Assembly: GCA_027489335.1 (NCBI GenBank)
Contig: JAIXZX010000001.1
Location: forward strand, 62,001-126,000
DNA: 64,000 bases
Source: Caulobacteraceae bacterium
Lineage (GTDB): Bacteria > Pseudomonadota > Alphaproteobacteria > Caulobacterales > Caulobacteraceae
Reading direction: 5' to 3'
Positions 25,215 through 34,864 of this stretch are shown in pieces. A model generated the notes under the pieces. That model made no database searches. It was given only the letters and a program-made list of their open reading frames with translations, and was not told where the DNA came from. The first letter of the stretch is position 1. Every line of letters begins with the position of its first letter. The position numbers and the translations under genes are program-made.

Positions 25215-26309
25215 ATGAAGTGGGTCAACGGATTACGCGCCTTGGCGATCGCCGCCGCAGGCAGCCTGGCGCTGGCGGCATGCGGCCAGAACGCCGAGGA
25301 GACGGCCAAGGGGCCCGACGCGGTCGAAGAGTACACCATCGGCTGGACCATCTACGCCGGCTGGATGCCCTGGCCCTATGCCGAGCAAGCCGGCATCGTG
25401 AAGAAGTGGTCGGACAAGTACGGGGTGAACATCAAGCTCGTTCAGGTGAACGACTATGTGGAATCCCTGAACCAGTACACCGCCGGCACCCTGGACGGGG
25501 TGACCTCGACCAATATGGACGCCCTGACCATTCCTGCGGCCGCCGGCAAGGACACCACCGTGGTGATCGTCGGCGACTATTCCAACGGCAACGACGGCAT
25601 CATCCTGAAGAACGGATCGACCCTGGCCGACATCAAGGGCCGCTCGGTGAACCTCGTGGAGAATTCGGTCTCGCACTATCTGCTGGCCCGGGGGCTGGAG
25701 AGCGCCGGCCTGGCCATGACCGACGTCTCAGTGGTCAACACCTCGGACGCCGACATGGTCGCCGCCTTCACCGCGCCTCAGACCACCGCCGTCGTGCCCT
25801 GGAACCCTCAGCTCGCGGAGATCAAGAAGCAGCCGGGCGCGGTTGAGGTGTTCAACTCCACCCAGATTCCCGGCGAGATCCTCGACATGATGATCGTGTC
25901 GACCGAGGTGCTGGCGGCCAATCCGAACCTGGGCAAGGCTCTGGCCGGCATCTGGTACGAGACCATGGCCCTGATGAGCGCCGACACCCCTGAGGGCCAG
26001 GCCGCCCGCGAAGCCATGGCCCAGATTTCGGGCACGGACCTGGCCGGCTATGAAGGCCAGCTGGAGACCACCTTCATGTACTACACGCCCCAGGACGCCC
26101 TGGCGGCGATGCTGAGCGAGGACATCGTGGCGGCTAATGACAAGGTCCGTCAGTTCAGCTTCCAGGCCGGCCTGTTTGGCCAGGGCGCCCGGTCGGTAGA
26201 CGACATCGGCATCAGCTTCCCCGGAGACAAGATCCTGGGCAACGCCGAGAACATCATGCTGCGGTTTGATCCGACCTATACGCAGATGGCGGTGGACGGC
26301 GCCCTCTAG
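25215..26309 (+). CDS. ABC transporter substrate-binding lipoprotein, urea/guanidine-type (NitT/TauT class)
   Basis: A 364-residue binding protein with a signal peptide and lipobox LALAAC (lipidated C23). The mature part starts YTIGWTIYAGWMPWPYAEQA and has GTLDGVTSTNMDALTIPAAAG, matching the putative urea ABC binding proteins that accompany urea carboxylase genes and belong to the nitrate/sulfonate/taurine class. Because many of those carboxylases act on guanidine, guanidine or a related cation is the likely ligand. GAAGGGG precedes the ATG. It is the first gene of a three-gene operon behind a NikR-like operator. Confidence 0.88.
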   Translation: MKWVNGLRALAIAAAGSLALAACGQNAEETAKGPDAVEEYTIGWTIYAGWMPWPYAEQAGIVKKWSDKYGVNIKLVQVNDYVESLNQYTAGTLDGVTSTNMDALTIPAAAGKDTTVVIVGDYSNGNDGIILKNGSTLADIKGRSVNLVENSVSHYLLARGLESAGLAMTDVSVVNTSDADMVAAFTAPQTTAVVPWNPQLAEIKKQPGAVEVFNSTQIPGEILDMMIVSTEVLAANPNLGKALAGIWYETMALMSADTPEGQAAREAMAQISGTDLAGYEGQLETTFMYYTPQDALAAMLSEDIVAANDKVRQFSFQAGLFGQGARSVDDIGISFPGDKILGNAENIMLRFDPTYTQMAVDGAL

Positions 26310-26360
26310 CGCCCCGCTCGCCCCCGTAGCTTGAGTACCCCTGATCGAGGTGACCGCCCC

Positions 26361-27185
26361 ATGCGCCGACTGCTGAACGCCAGGCCGCGTGGCGGCGGTC
26401 GCCTCCTTCTGGGCCTGCTGCCCATCGCCATCCTGGTCCTGCTCTATCTGGTGGCCTCCCAGGCCCGCCATGCGGAAAATCCCCGCGACAAGATCCTCCC
26501 GACCCCGGCGGCCATGGCGGAGTCCATGGAGATCATGGCCCTGCAGGAGGATCCCCGCACCGGCGAAATCCCCCTGGTGGCCGACACCAAGGCCAGCCTC
26601 ACCCGGCTGGGGATCGCCGTTGGCGCGGCGGCCGCCACCACCCTGGTCCTGGGTCTGTCGATCGGGCTCCTGCCCTATGCCCGGGCCGGCCTTGGCCCGT
26701 TGGTGGCCACCATATCGGTCATCCCGCCGATCGCCGTCCTGCCCATACTGTTCATCGTCTTCGGCCTGGGCGAGACGGCCAAGATCGTGCTGATCTTCGT
26801 CGGCATCACGCCCTTCATGGTCCGGGACCTCGCCTCCCACGTCGCCGCCATCCCCGAGGAGCAGATCGTCAAGGCCCAGACCCTGGGCGCCTCCACCTGG
26901 CTGGTGGCCCTGCAGGTCGCCCTGCCCCAGGCCATGCCGCGGCTGATCGACAGCCTGCGCTTCTCGCTGGGTCCGGCCTGGGTGTTCCTGATCTCGGCCG
27001 AAGCCATCGCCTCGGACGTGGGCCTCGGCTACCGCATCTTCCTCGTTCGCCGCTATCTGGCCATGGACATCATCCTGCCCTACGTCGCCTGGATCTCGCT
27101 GCTGGCGGTGATCATCGACCTTCTGCTGCTGACCTGGAGCCGCACCGCCTTCCGCTGGGCCCATGCGCCGGGGGGCCGCCGATGA
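26361..27185 (+). CDS. ABC transporter permease (NitT/TauT class)
   Basis: A 274-residue inner-membrane permease with hydrophobic helices from about residue 15 and the coupling loop EEQIVKAQTLGASTWLVALQ. It belongs to the nitrate/sulfonate/taurine permease family and works with the flanking binding protein and ATPase. I start it at the ATG at 26361, which has GAGGTGA at good spacing; a TTG ten codons upstream is possible but lacks a ribosome site. Its stop overlaps the ATPase start (ATGA). Confidence 0.88.
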   Translation: MRRLLNARPRGGGRLLLGLLPIAILVLLYLVASQARHAENPRDKILPTPAAMAESMEIMALQEDPRTGEIPLVADTKASLTRLGIAVGAAAATTLVLGLSIGLLPYARAGLGPLVATISVIPPIAVLPILFIVFGLGETAKIVLIFVGITPFMVRDLASHVAAIPEEQIVKAQTLGASTWLVALQVALPQAMPRLIDSLRFSLGPAWVFLISAEAIASDVGLGYRIFLVRRYLAMDIILPYVAWISLLAVIIDLLLLTWSRTAFRWAHAPGGRR

Positions 27186-27955
27186 CCCCGGTCCTGTCAT
27201 TCCGCAATGTCTGGGTCGAGTACGGCGACCATGTGGTGCTGGAAAAGGTCAGTCTGGACGTGGCGCCCGGCGCCTTCGTCTCCATCGTCGGCCCCTCCGG
27301 CGCCGGCAAGAGCACCTTCCTTCGCCTGGCGCTGGGCCAGGAGGCGCCCAGTCGAGGCGAGATCCTGCTGGACGGGCAACCCATTCCCGCCGAGCCCGGC
27401 CCCGACCGCGGGGTTGTCTTCCAGCGCTATTCGGTCTTTCCGCACATGACCGTGCTGCAGAACGTGATGTTCGGCGCCCGGTGCGACCAGGCGCCACTCA
27501 CGGGCCTGCTCATGGGCGCCGCGCGGCGTCAGGCCAAGGCCGAGGCCGTGGCGATCCTGGAGCAGGTGGGCCTTTCGGCCTCCCTCAAGGCCTTCCCCCG
27601 GGCGCTGTCAGGCGGCATGCAGCAGCGCCTGGCTATCGCCCAGGCCCTGATCACCAAGCCCCGCATCCTGCTGCTGGACGAGCCCTTCGGCGCGCTGGAT
27701 CCCGGTGTGCGCCTGGACATGCACGAGCTGATCACCGGCCTGTGGCGCGAGCATGGGCTGACCATCCTGATGGTGACCCATGACATCAAGGAGGCCTTCA
27801 AGCTCGGCACCCGGGTCATCGCCGTGGACAAGCGCCGCCACGACCCCCACGCGCCACACCGCTTTGGCTCCACGGCGGTCTACGACTTCCCCCTGGACGA
27901 CAAGCAAAAGGCCGCGATCCCCAAGGAGATCGCGGCCATGACGAGCGGCGCCTAA
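27182..27955 (+). CDS. ABC transporter ATP-binding protein (NitT/TauT class)
   Basis: A 257-residue ATPase with Walker A GPSGAGKST, signature LSGGMQQRLA, Walker B ILLLDEPFGALD and switch histidine in VTHDIKEA. It is the last gene of the urea/guanidine-type importer operon, started by an ATGA overlap with the permease gene. Its stop lies seven bases from the stop of the convergent allophanate hydrolase gene. Confidence 0.92.
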   Translation: MTPVLSFRNVWVEYGDHVVLEKVSLDVAPGAFVSIVGPSGAGKSTFLRLALGQEAPSRGEILLDGQPIPAEPGPDRGVVFQRYSVFPHMTVLQNVMFGARCDQAPLTGLLMGAARRQAKAEAVAILEQVGLSASLKAFPRALSGGMQQRLAIAQALITKPRILLLDEPFGALDPGVRLDMHELITGLWREHGLTILMVTHDIKEAFKLGTRVIAVDKRRHDPHAPHRFGSTAVYDFPLDDKQKAAIPKEIAAMTSGA

Positions 27956-27962
27956 GTCTGGA

Positions 27963-29741
27963 TCAGACGAGACTGGCGATATAGGCGCGCCAGCCCCCCA
28001 GGTGGGTGATGTCAGTGGCGCCTGCGAGCGCCCGGGGTTCGGCGACGAAACCCTTCACCGTGGTTCCATCCTCCAGGCTCACGGTGCCGATCGCCAGCGG
28101 CGCCGGCACCTCGGCGGTGAAGCTGCCGAAACCCGCCAGATCCAGCTCATAGACCTCGACCTCGATGGCCGCGCCCTCGTCCTCGCCTACATGGATCAGG
28201 GCGGGCTTCGGCGGCGTCGTCTCGGCCATGGCGTAGAGCTTGTAGGTCGGCGCCGTGCGGGTGCGGGCCACCAGCCGGGCGTCGCGGGAGGTCAGCTGCC
28301 AGTGCAGGGGCATGCCGGCCAGGTGGGCGCCGACGACGCTCAGTTTGACGGTCGGTGGCTTGCCAGCGGTGTCCAGCTCAGGGGGGGCAGGCATGGGGCG
28401 GATCTCCTCATAGCGACGGGCGAGGTCGAGCAGGGCGGCGTCGGCCCAGGCCGGACCGATCAGGGTGACGCCAAAGCCTGTGTCATTGTCCCGGTAGCCG
28501 GCGGGCACGGCGATGGCGCTCATGTCGAGCAGGTTCACGAAGTTGGTGTAGAGGCCGAGATTGGCGTTGAGCGCGAAGGGCTCGGCCAGCACCTCGCTGA
28601 TCCGGTAGATGGTCGGCGCCGTGGGCAGCAGCAGGACGTCGATGCTCTCCCAGAGCGCCTGGGCAGACCGAGCGTGGTCCTGAAGCGCATAGAGGCCCTT
28701 GAACGTCTCCAGGCCCGAGACGCCAAAACCGGTCTGCACGATGGCCCGCACCACGGGGTGGACGGCGGCCGGCCGGGTGCGTAGCAAATCCTCGATGGCG
28801 GCGGTCCGCTCAGCGACCCAGGGGCCGGCATAGAGCAGTTGCGCGGCCTCCAGCAGGGGCGCGATGTCCACCTCCACCAGAGTCGCGCCGGTGGCCGCCA
28901 GCCGCGCGATGGCCTGGTCATAGAACCGCTCAGACGCCGCATCGCCCAGATAGTTCAGCTGATCCAGGCGGGGCACGCCCATCCGATAGGCGGCGCCCAG
29001 GGCCGGCGCGGCCGGGCCGGGCTGGCGGGAATAGGGATCAGCGGCGTCGAAGCCGGCGGCGACGGTGTCCACAAGGGCGGCATCGGCGGCGGTCGCGGTG
29101 AAGACGGTGATGCAGTCCAGCGACCGGCAGGCCGGGACGAGCCCTGCGGTGCTCCAGCTGCCCTTGGTGGGCTTCAACCCCACCAGCCCGTTGAAGGCGG
29201 CCGGCACCCGGCCAGAGCCTGCGGTGTCGGTGCCCAGCGCGAAGGCCACCAGCCCCGCCCCCACCGCCACGGCGCTGCCCGAGCTGGAGCCGCCGCTCAC
29301 ATAGTCGCGGTTGAAAACGCAGCCCGGAATCCCATAGGGCGTGCGGCTGCCCACCAAGCCGGTGGCGAACTGGTCGAGATTGGTCTTGCCCATCATCACC
29401 GCCCCGGCCGCCTGCAGGCGGGCGACCACCGTGGCGGTTTCGTCCGGGTTGTAGGCATAGGCGGGGCAGGCCGCGGTGGTCGGCAGGCCGGCCACGTCGA
29501 TATTGTCCTTCACCGCAAACGGGACGCCGGCCAAGGGCAGGTCCTCGCCGTTGGCGATCCGGGCGTCCACCGCCCGCGCGGCGGCCAGGACGTCCTCGGC
29601 CCTCGGGCGTTCGATCCAGGCCTGGGGCTGGACCGCGTCATAGGCGGCGATGCGCGCCAGGCTGTCGCGGGCGACCTGCTCGGCGGTCTGGGCGCCTGAC
29701 CGGACCTCGGCGGCGATGGCGGCGACGGACAGGCGATCCAT
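27963..29741 (-). CDS. atzF: Allophanate hydrolase
   Basis: A 592-residue amidase-signature enzyme that hydrolyses allophanate to two NH3 and two CO2, the final step of urea or guanidine carboxylase pathways. The Ser-cisSer-Lys triad is K78 (FAVKDNID), S152 (GGSSSGS) and S176 (DTAGSGRVP). The C-terminal 150 residues form the AtzF-specific domain found in full-length allophanate hydrolases. The start is the ATG at 29741 with GAGG upstream, rather than a TTG four codons earlier. It lies 18 bases after the carboxylase stop and is the last gene of the five-gene operon. Confidence 0.93.
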   Translation of the reverse strand: MDRLSVAAIAAEVRSGAQTAEQVARDSLARIAAYDAVQPQAWIERPRAEDVLAAARAVDARIANGEDLPLAGVPFAVKDNIDVAGLPTTAACPAYAYNPDETATVVARLQAAGAVMMGKTNLDQFATGLVGSRTPYGIPGCVFNRDYVSGGSSSGSAVAVGAGLVAFALGTDTAGSGRVPAAFNGLVGLKPTKGSWSTAGLVPACRSLDCITVFTATAADAALVDTVAAGFDAADPYSRQPGPAAPALGAAYRMGVPRLDQLNYLGDAASERFYDQAIARLAATGATLVEVDIAPLLEAAQLLYAGPWVAERTAAIEDLLRTRPAAVHPVVRAIVQTGFGVSGLETFKGLYALQDHARSAQALWESIDVLLLPTAPTIYRISEVLAEPFALNANLGLYTNFVNLLDMSAIAVPAGYRDNDTGFGVTLIGPAWADAALLDLARRYEEIRPMPAPPELDTAGKPPTVKLSVVGAHLAGMPLHWQLTSRDARLVARTRTAPTYKLYAMAETTPPKPALIHVGEDEGAAIEVEVYELDLAGFGSFTAEVPAPLAIGTVSLEDGTTVKGFVAEPRALAGATDITHLGGWRAYIASLV

Positions 29742-29759
29742 GGGTGTCCTCAAGGGGCG

Positions 29760-32700
29760 CTAGGCGGGTTCGATGGCGATCATCGGCGCGCCGGGCGCGA
29801 TGGCTTGGCGTTCCTGGGCGTAGACTTGGCGGACGACGCCGGCGGTGGGGCTGGCCACATCACACTCGGTCTTCATGGCCTCGATGATGGCGATGACGGC
29901 GCCCTTCTCGACACTGTCGCCGGGCTGGACCAGCATTTTCCAGACGCTGCCGCCTAGGGGCGCCTCCACCAGTTCGGCGCCGTCGGGGACGACGATTTCC
30001 AGCGCCTCGGCCACATCGTCGGCGGCGTTGGCCAGGGCCTCGACCCGGGCGAACTCACCCCGGCGCTCCCACTCGGCCCGTTCGGCGTCGAAGGCGGCCT
30101 CGCGGGTGGTCTGGAAGGCCTCGATGCTGCCGGCGTTGTCGGCCAGGAAGCGGCGGTAGTCCGACAGGCGGAAGGTCTCGTGGTCGATCTGGATCTCCCG
30201 CCGGCCCAGGGGGAAGTCGCGCCGCCACTCGGTCAGCTCGTCGTGGCTGACGGGGAAGAACCGAATCTGGTCGAAGAACCGCAGCAGCCAGGGCTTGCCC
30301 TCGGTGAAGGCGTTCGTCTGGCGATAGGTGTTCCAGACCTGGATCGTTCTGCCAAACAGCTGGTAACCGCCCGGCCCCTCCATCCCGTAGATGCACATAT
30401 AGGCCCCGCCGATGCCCACAACATTGGGCGGCGTCCAGGTGCGGGCGGGATTGTACTTGGTGGTCACCAGACGGTGGCGCGGATCGATGGGGGTAGCCAC
30501 CGGCGCGCCCAGATAGACGTCCCCCAGGCCCATCACGAGGTAGCGGGCGTCGAAGACGATGCGGTGGACGTCGTCCTCGCTGGCCAGGCCGTTGATCCGC
30601 CGGATGAACTCGATGTTGTCCGGGCACCAGGGGGCGTCGTCGCGGACCGAGGCCATGTACTTCTCGATGGTCTCGTAGATCGCCGGGTCCTTCCACGAGA
30701 GCGGCAGGTGGACCACCCGGGACGGGATTTCGAAGTCGTCGAGGCCCCCCAATCGGTCCTCGGCGTCGGTCAGCGCACGCAAGAGCTCGGCCTGCGACAG
30801 CACCCGGCTGTCATAGTGGACCTGCAGCGAGCGGATGCCCGGCGTGATGTCGATGACGCCAGGCAGGGCCATGTTCCGCAGCTCGAGCATCAGGGCATGG
30901 ATGCGCAGGCGTAGTTCCAGGTCGAGCACGATGGGGCCGTACTCCACCAGCAGATGGCGGTCCCCCTGGCGGCGATAGACGGCCCGGGGCCGATGGCCGC
31001 TGGCCTCGATGACCCCGAGGATCGGGCTGTCGCTGGAGAGCACGGCCGACGCGGGCGTCTGTGGCATGGCCGGCGGCGGGGCCCCGGCGATCAGGGCGTC
31101 CTGAGCCTTCTCCGCCGCCACGGCCTCATCGTCGCCGACGACCTGGAAAGTCACCGTATCGCCGGGCGCCAGCTGACCGGCCTTCCACAGATCGGCCTGG
31201 ATGATCACGAAGGGGCAGACAAAGCCGCCCAGGGACGGGCCATCGGGTCCCAGGATGATCGGCATGTCGCCGGTGAAGTCCACCGCGCCGATGGCGTAGG
31301 CGTTGTCGTGGATATTGGACGGGTGAAGCCCCGCCTCGCCGCCGTCGCGGCGCGCCCATTGCGGCTTTGGCCCAATCAGGCGCACGCCGGTGCGGTTGGA
31401 GTTGTAGTGGACCTTCCACGGGGCGCTGGCGATCATCGCCACATCGTCTTCCGTGAAGAAGTCCGGCGCCCCGTGCGGACCGGCCAGCACGCGCAGGCTC
31501 CAGGCCTTGGCAAGGGATGGCTGCTGGTCCTGCGTCAGCGCCGACCGCGGCGGTCCAACCAGCCCATCACCGACCCGCAGCACATCGCCGGCCGCCAGGG
31601 TGCGTCCGGCATGGCCGCCGAAGCCGCCGAGGGTGAAGCTCGCCCGGCTGCCCAGATAGGCCGGCACGTCGATCCCGCCGCGGACCAGGAGATAGGCCCG
31701 AAGCCCCGGCCCCTTGACCCGCCCGAGCTTCAGGGTCTGGCCGGCGGCGATCTGGAACGGGACGTAGGGCTCGATTGGCGCGCCATCCAGGCTCGCCTCA
31801 AGGGCGGCGCCAGCCAGGCAGACCGAGGCCGTGCGATTGAACAGGAGCGTGGGGCCAAGGGCGGTGATCTCCAGCCCTGCGGCGGTCTCCATATTGCCCA
31901 GCAGGCGGTTGCCCAGCCGGAAGGCCAGCGCGTCCATCGGGCCCGATGGCGGCACGCCCACATCCCAATAGCCCTGCCGCCCGGGATAGTCCTGGACGGT
32001 GGTCGCCGGACCACCGCTCAGCACACGGATGGTCTGCGGTTGGAAGGCGATGTCGGCGAGCGCCCGGGTCGAGACCTGACCAGACACGAAGGCCTCGCTG
32101 CGGGCCACCTGGCGCAGCCATTCGAGATTGGTCTCCAGCCCCGCCAGCCGCGTATCGTCCAGGGCCTGCTGCAGCGCCGCCACCGCCTGTGCACGATCGG
32201 GCGCAGTGACGATCAACTTGGCCAGCAGGGGGTCGTAGAAGGCGCTGACCTCGGTCCCGTCCACCACCCAGGAATCGGCGCGAACATCCTCGGGGAAGCG
32301 GACCTCCGTCAGGACGCCGGAGCTCGGCCGGTAGTCCTGGCCCGGATCCTCGGCATAGAGCCTGGCCTGGATCGAGGCGCCGCGAGGCGCGGCCTGGAAG
32401 CCGTCCAGGAAGCCATAGTCCCCGGCCGCGCCTCGGATCATCCAGGCCACCAGGTCGACGCCGGTGACCTGCTCGGTCACCCCGTGCTCGACCTGCAGCC
32501 GGGTGTTCACCTCCAGGAAGAAGAAATCGTCCCGCTCGGCGTCATAAAGAAACTCCACCGTGCCGGCCGAGCGGTATCGGGCCGCCGAGGTCAGACGCAC
32601 AGCGGCCTCGATCAGGGCGGTCCGGGTGGTGGCCGACAGATGCGGGGCCGGCGTCTCCTCAATGACCTTCTGGTTGCGCCGCTGGAGGGAGCAGTCCCGT

Positions 32701-33374
32701 TCGCCCAGCGCGACCACATGGCCCTGGCCGTCGCCGAAGACCTGCACCTCGATATGCCGGGCCTGGCGCACATAGCGCTCCAGGAAGACCCCGCCGTCGG
32801 AGAAGTTGCTGCCGGCCAGGCGGGTCACGGCGGCGAAGGCCTCGGCCACGGCGGCCTCATCCTCGCAGACCCGCATGCCGATGCCGCCGCCGCCAGCGGT
32901 GGCCTTCAGGATCACCGGAAAGCCGATTCCCCTGGCCGCGGCGAGCGCCGCCTCGGCGTCGGTGAGCAGGTCGGTGCCCGGCGCTAGCGGCACGCGCTGG
33001 GCCTGGGCCAGATCGCGGGCCGTATGTTTGAGACCAAAGGCGCGAATATTGTCCGGCGTCGGACCGATGAAGGCGATCCCGGCCGCCTCGCAGGCCTCGG
33101 CGAAGGCCACGTTCTCGCTCAGGAAGCCATAGCCTGGATGAATGGCCTGGGCGCCCGTCGCCCGGGCGGCCGCCAGGATGGCCTCGACGTCCAGATAGGA
33201 CTGCGCCGCCGGCGCCGGCCCGATCCGCACCGCCTCGTCGGCCTGGCGGACATGCAGGGAGCCGGCGTCGGCGTCGGAGAACACCGCTACCGAGGCTACG
33301 CCCATTTCCTTGAGCGTACGCAGGATGCGGCAGGCGATGGCGCCGCGGTTAGCGACGAGAACCTTGGTGAACAC
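29760..33374 (-). CDS. Biotin-dependent urea/guanidine carboxylase
   Basis: A 1204-residue multidomain enzyme: biotin carboxylase (about 1-450, ATP-grasp KATAGGGGIGMR and EVNTRLQVEHGVTE), a KipA/AHS2-like and a KipI/AHS1-like carboxyltransferase half (about 460-1010), and a biotinyl domain with biotin lysine K1168 in EAMKTE. It carboxylates urea to allophanate or guanidine to carboxyguanidine. The two adjacent DUF1989 genes, which form carboxyguanidine deiminase in characterised systems, argue for guanidine as the true substrate; urea cannot be excluded. Start is a GTG, 14 bases after the preceding gene. Confidence 0.93.
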   Translation of the reverse strand: MFTKVLVANRGAIACRILRTLKEMGVASVAVFSDADAGSLHVRQADEAVRIGPAPAAQSYLDVEAILAAARATGAQAIHPGYGFLSENVAFAEACEAAGIAFIGPTPDNIRAFGLKHTARDLAQAQRVPLAPGTDLLTDAEAALAAARGIGFPVILKATAGGGGIGMRVCEDEAAVAEAFAAVTRLAGSNFSDGGVFLERYVRQARHIEVQVFGDGQGHVVALGERDCSLQRRNQKVIEETPAPHLSATTRTALIEAAVRLTSAARYRSAGTVEFLYDAERDDFFFLEVNTRLQVEHGVTEQVTGVDLVAWMIRGAAGDYGFLDGFQAAPRGASIQARLYAEDPGQDYRPSSGVLTEVRFPEDVRADSWVVDGTEVSAFYDPLLAKLIVTAPDRAQAVAALQQALDDTRLAGLETNLEWLRQVARSEAFVSGQVSTRALADIAFQPQTIRVLSGGPATTVQDYPGRQGYWDVGVPPSGPMDALAFRLGNRLLGNMETAAGLEITALGPTLLFNRTASVCLAGAALEASLDGAPIEPYVPFQIAAGQTLKLGRVKGPGLRAYLLVRGGIDVPAYLGSRASFTLGGFGGHAGRTLAAGDVLRVGDGLVGPPRSALTQDQQPSLAKAWSLRVLAGPHGAPDFFTEDDVAMIASAPWKVHYNSNRTGVRLIGPKPQWARRDGGEAGLHPSNIHDNAYAIGAVDFTGDMPIILGPDGPSLGGFVCPFVIIQADLWKAGQLAPGDTVTFQVVGDDEAVAAEKAQDALIAGAPPPAMPQTPASAVLSSDSPILGVIEASGHRPRAVYRRQGDRHLLVEYGPIVLDLELRLRIHALMLELRNMALPGVIDITPGIRSLQVHYDSRVLSQAELLRALTDAEDRLGGLDDFEIPSRVVHLPLSWKDPAIYETIEKYMASVRDDAPWCPDNIEFIRRINGLASEDDVHRIVFDARYLVMGLGDVYLGAPVATPIDPRHRLVTTKYNPARTWTPPNVVGIGGAYMCIYGMEGPGGYQLFGRTIQVWNTYRQTNAFTEGKPWLLRFFDQIRFFPVSHDELTEWRRDFPLGRREIQIDHETFRLSDYRRFLADNAGSIEAFQTTREAAFDAERAEWERRGEFARVEALANAADDVAEALEIVVPDGAELVEAPLGGSVWKMLVQPGDSVEKGAVIAIIEAMKTECDVASPTAGVVRQVYAQERQAIAPGAPMIAIEPA

Positions 33375-33388
33375 TGAACTGGCCCTGC

Positions 33389-34021
33389 TCAGGCGGCGAT
33401 GATCATGCGCACCGGCGTCGGATTGAAGCCGTTGCAGGGGTTGTTGATCTGCGGGCAGTTGGAGACCACCGCCACCAGATCCATCTCGGCGCGGATATCC
33501 ACATAGAGGCCCGGCGCCGAAATGCCGTCGACGATGCCGAGCGCCCCGTCGGCCTCCACCGGCACGTTCATGAACCAGTTGATGTTGGAGACCATGTCGC
33601 GCTTGCCCCGCCCGTGGCGGGCGTTGGCCTGCAGGAAGTTCTCGACGCAGGCGTGCTGGCCCTTGGTGTGGTGGCCATAGCGCAGGGTGTTGCTCTCGCA
33701 GGAGCAGGCGCCGCCGATGGTGTCGTGATAGGCCACCGAGGTGCCCAGCACCGTGGCCATCGGATTGCCCTCGTTGGACAGCAGCACCGAGCCCGTCCGC
33801 AGGAAGATGTTGCCCTGGGCGGCGATGGTGTCCTGGGCGCTGTAGCGCTCGGCGTCGTCGGCGAGCGCATACATCAGGAAGTCCACGGCCTGGTTGCCCT
33901 CCAGGTCGATGATCCGCAGCACCTCGCCCTTGCGCACCACATGGTCCCAGGGGGCGAGCGCAGGCACGATCTCATCGTGCAGGACGGGGCCAGGCAGTCC
34001 GGCCAGAGCTTGATCGGTCAT
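33389..34021 (-). CDS. DUF1989 protein, carboxyguanidine deiminase-type subunit (urea carboxylase-associated)
   Basis: A 210-residue DUF1989 protein of the urea-carboxylase-associated type. The motifs GGACSCESNTLRYG, INWFMNVPVEADG and SNCPQINNPCNGFNPTP are characteristic. In studied bacteria two such proteins form a heteromeric deiminase (CgdAB) that converts carboxyguanidine to allophanate and ammonia, linking guanidine carboxylase with allophanate hydrolase. The ATG has GAGGGG upstream. It is the third gene of the operon, with gaps of 12 and 14 bases to its neighbours. Which of CgdA or CgdB it represents is not settled here. Confidence 0.87.
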   Translation of the reverse strand: MTDQALAGLPGPVLHDEIVPALAPWDHVVRKGEVLRIIDLEGNQAVDFLMYALADDAERYSAQDTIAAQGNIFLRTGSVLLSNEGNPMATVLGTSVAYHDTIGGACSCESNTLRYGHHTKGQHACVENFLQANARHGRGKRDMVSNINWFMNVPVEADGALGIVDGISAPGLYVDIRAEMDLVAVVSNCPQINNPCNGFNPTPVRMIIAA

Positions 34022-34033
34022 GGCGGCGCCCCT

Positions 34034-34864
34034 CTAGCGACGGAAATAGTCTTCGACGTTCAGGAACGCCCGCAGGCCCTCTGGCGTCGCGTTGCGGATC
34101 GGATCGTCCATGGGCGTCACCGGCCCGCGCCAGGCGCTGACCCGCAGCGGCGTGACGCTATAGTCAGGGCGGGGATCGCGGACGTGCGGGCAGTTCGCCA
34201 GGACCACGATGACGTCCATCTCCGCCCGCAAGGTGAGGCTGCGACCGGGGGCATAGGGTCCGACCTGCGTGTCAACCTCGCCGTCGGAGCCGATCTTCAC
34301 CCCCTTGAACCAGTTGATGCAGGGATGGATGTCCTTGCGGCCGAGGCCGAACTTGGCGAGCGCCAGGGAGAAGCGGTCCCGGGCGTTGGGGTGCGGGCCC
34401 CAATTGTCACCGGTCCCATACTGGCGGGCGTTGGACGCCGCATTGGACGCGCCGCAGAAGGCGTCGTGGGTTTCGGCGCCATCCTCGAGCAGACTCATCA
34501 TGACCCGGCCCATGTCCGAGAGCAGCAGGCGGCCTTGGCCCAGATAGGCGTTCCACTGCACCTTGACCGTGTCGGCCACGTTCAGCCGCTCCACGGGACT
34601 TTCGGCGTTGAACACCAGCATGGAGGCGCAGGCGTCGCCCTGCAGATCGACCAGGCGCAGCCGCGCGCCGCGGTTCAGGCGCCTGGCGGCGTAACCGCCA
34701 GCCCCGATCGTCTCTTCCCAGAGCATGTCGTCAGCCGCCACGCCGGCGGGCAGGTCACGGGCCTCGCCGGGCGGCAGGGTCGGCATGGCCTCGATGCGGG
34801 TGGCCCCTTGGGCGCGAGCATGGGCCTGAGCGCTCTTGGGATCAGCGGTGGATGAGACGGTCAT
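34034..34864 (-). CDS. DUF1989 protein, second carboxyguanidine deiminase-type subunit
   Basis: A 276-residue DUF1989 protein, longer at the N-terminus than its partner. It carries MLWEETIGAGGYAARRLNRG, HPCINWFKGVKIG and LANCPHVRDPRPDYSVTPLR. Together with the downstream 210-residue protein it should form the deiminase that makes allophanate from carboxyguanidine. The ATG at 34864 overlaps the TGA of the NikR-like regulator (ATGA), so regulator and enzyme are translationally coupled; a longer frame inside the regulator gene is not family-like. Confidence 0.87.
   Translation of the reverse strand: MTVSSTADPKSAQAHARAQGATRIEAMPTLPPGEARDLPAGVAADDMLWEETIGAGGYAARRLNRGARLRLVDLQGDACASMLVFNAESPVERLNVADTVKVQWNAYLGQGRLLLSDMGRVMMSLLEDGAETHDAFCGASNAASNARQYGTGDNWGPHPNARDRFSLALAKFGLGRKDIHPCINWFKGVKIGSDGEVDTQVGPYAPGRSLTLRAEMDVIVVLANCPHVRDPRPDYSVTPLRVSAWRGPVTPMDDPIRNATPEGLRAFLNVEDYFRR

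Noticed and set aside
30954..32987. A 677-codon frame on the plus strand opposite the carboxylase gene
   Set aside because: It is an antisense shadow of a well-supported biotin-dependent carboxylase; composition is atypical and there is no ribosome site or recognisable motif.
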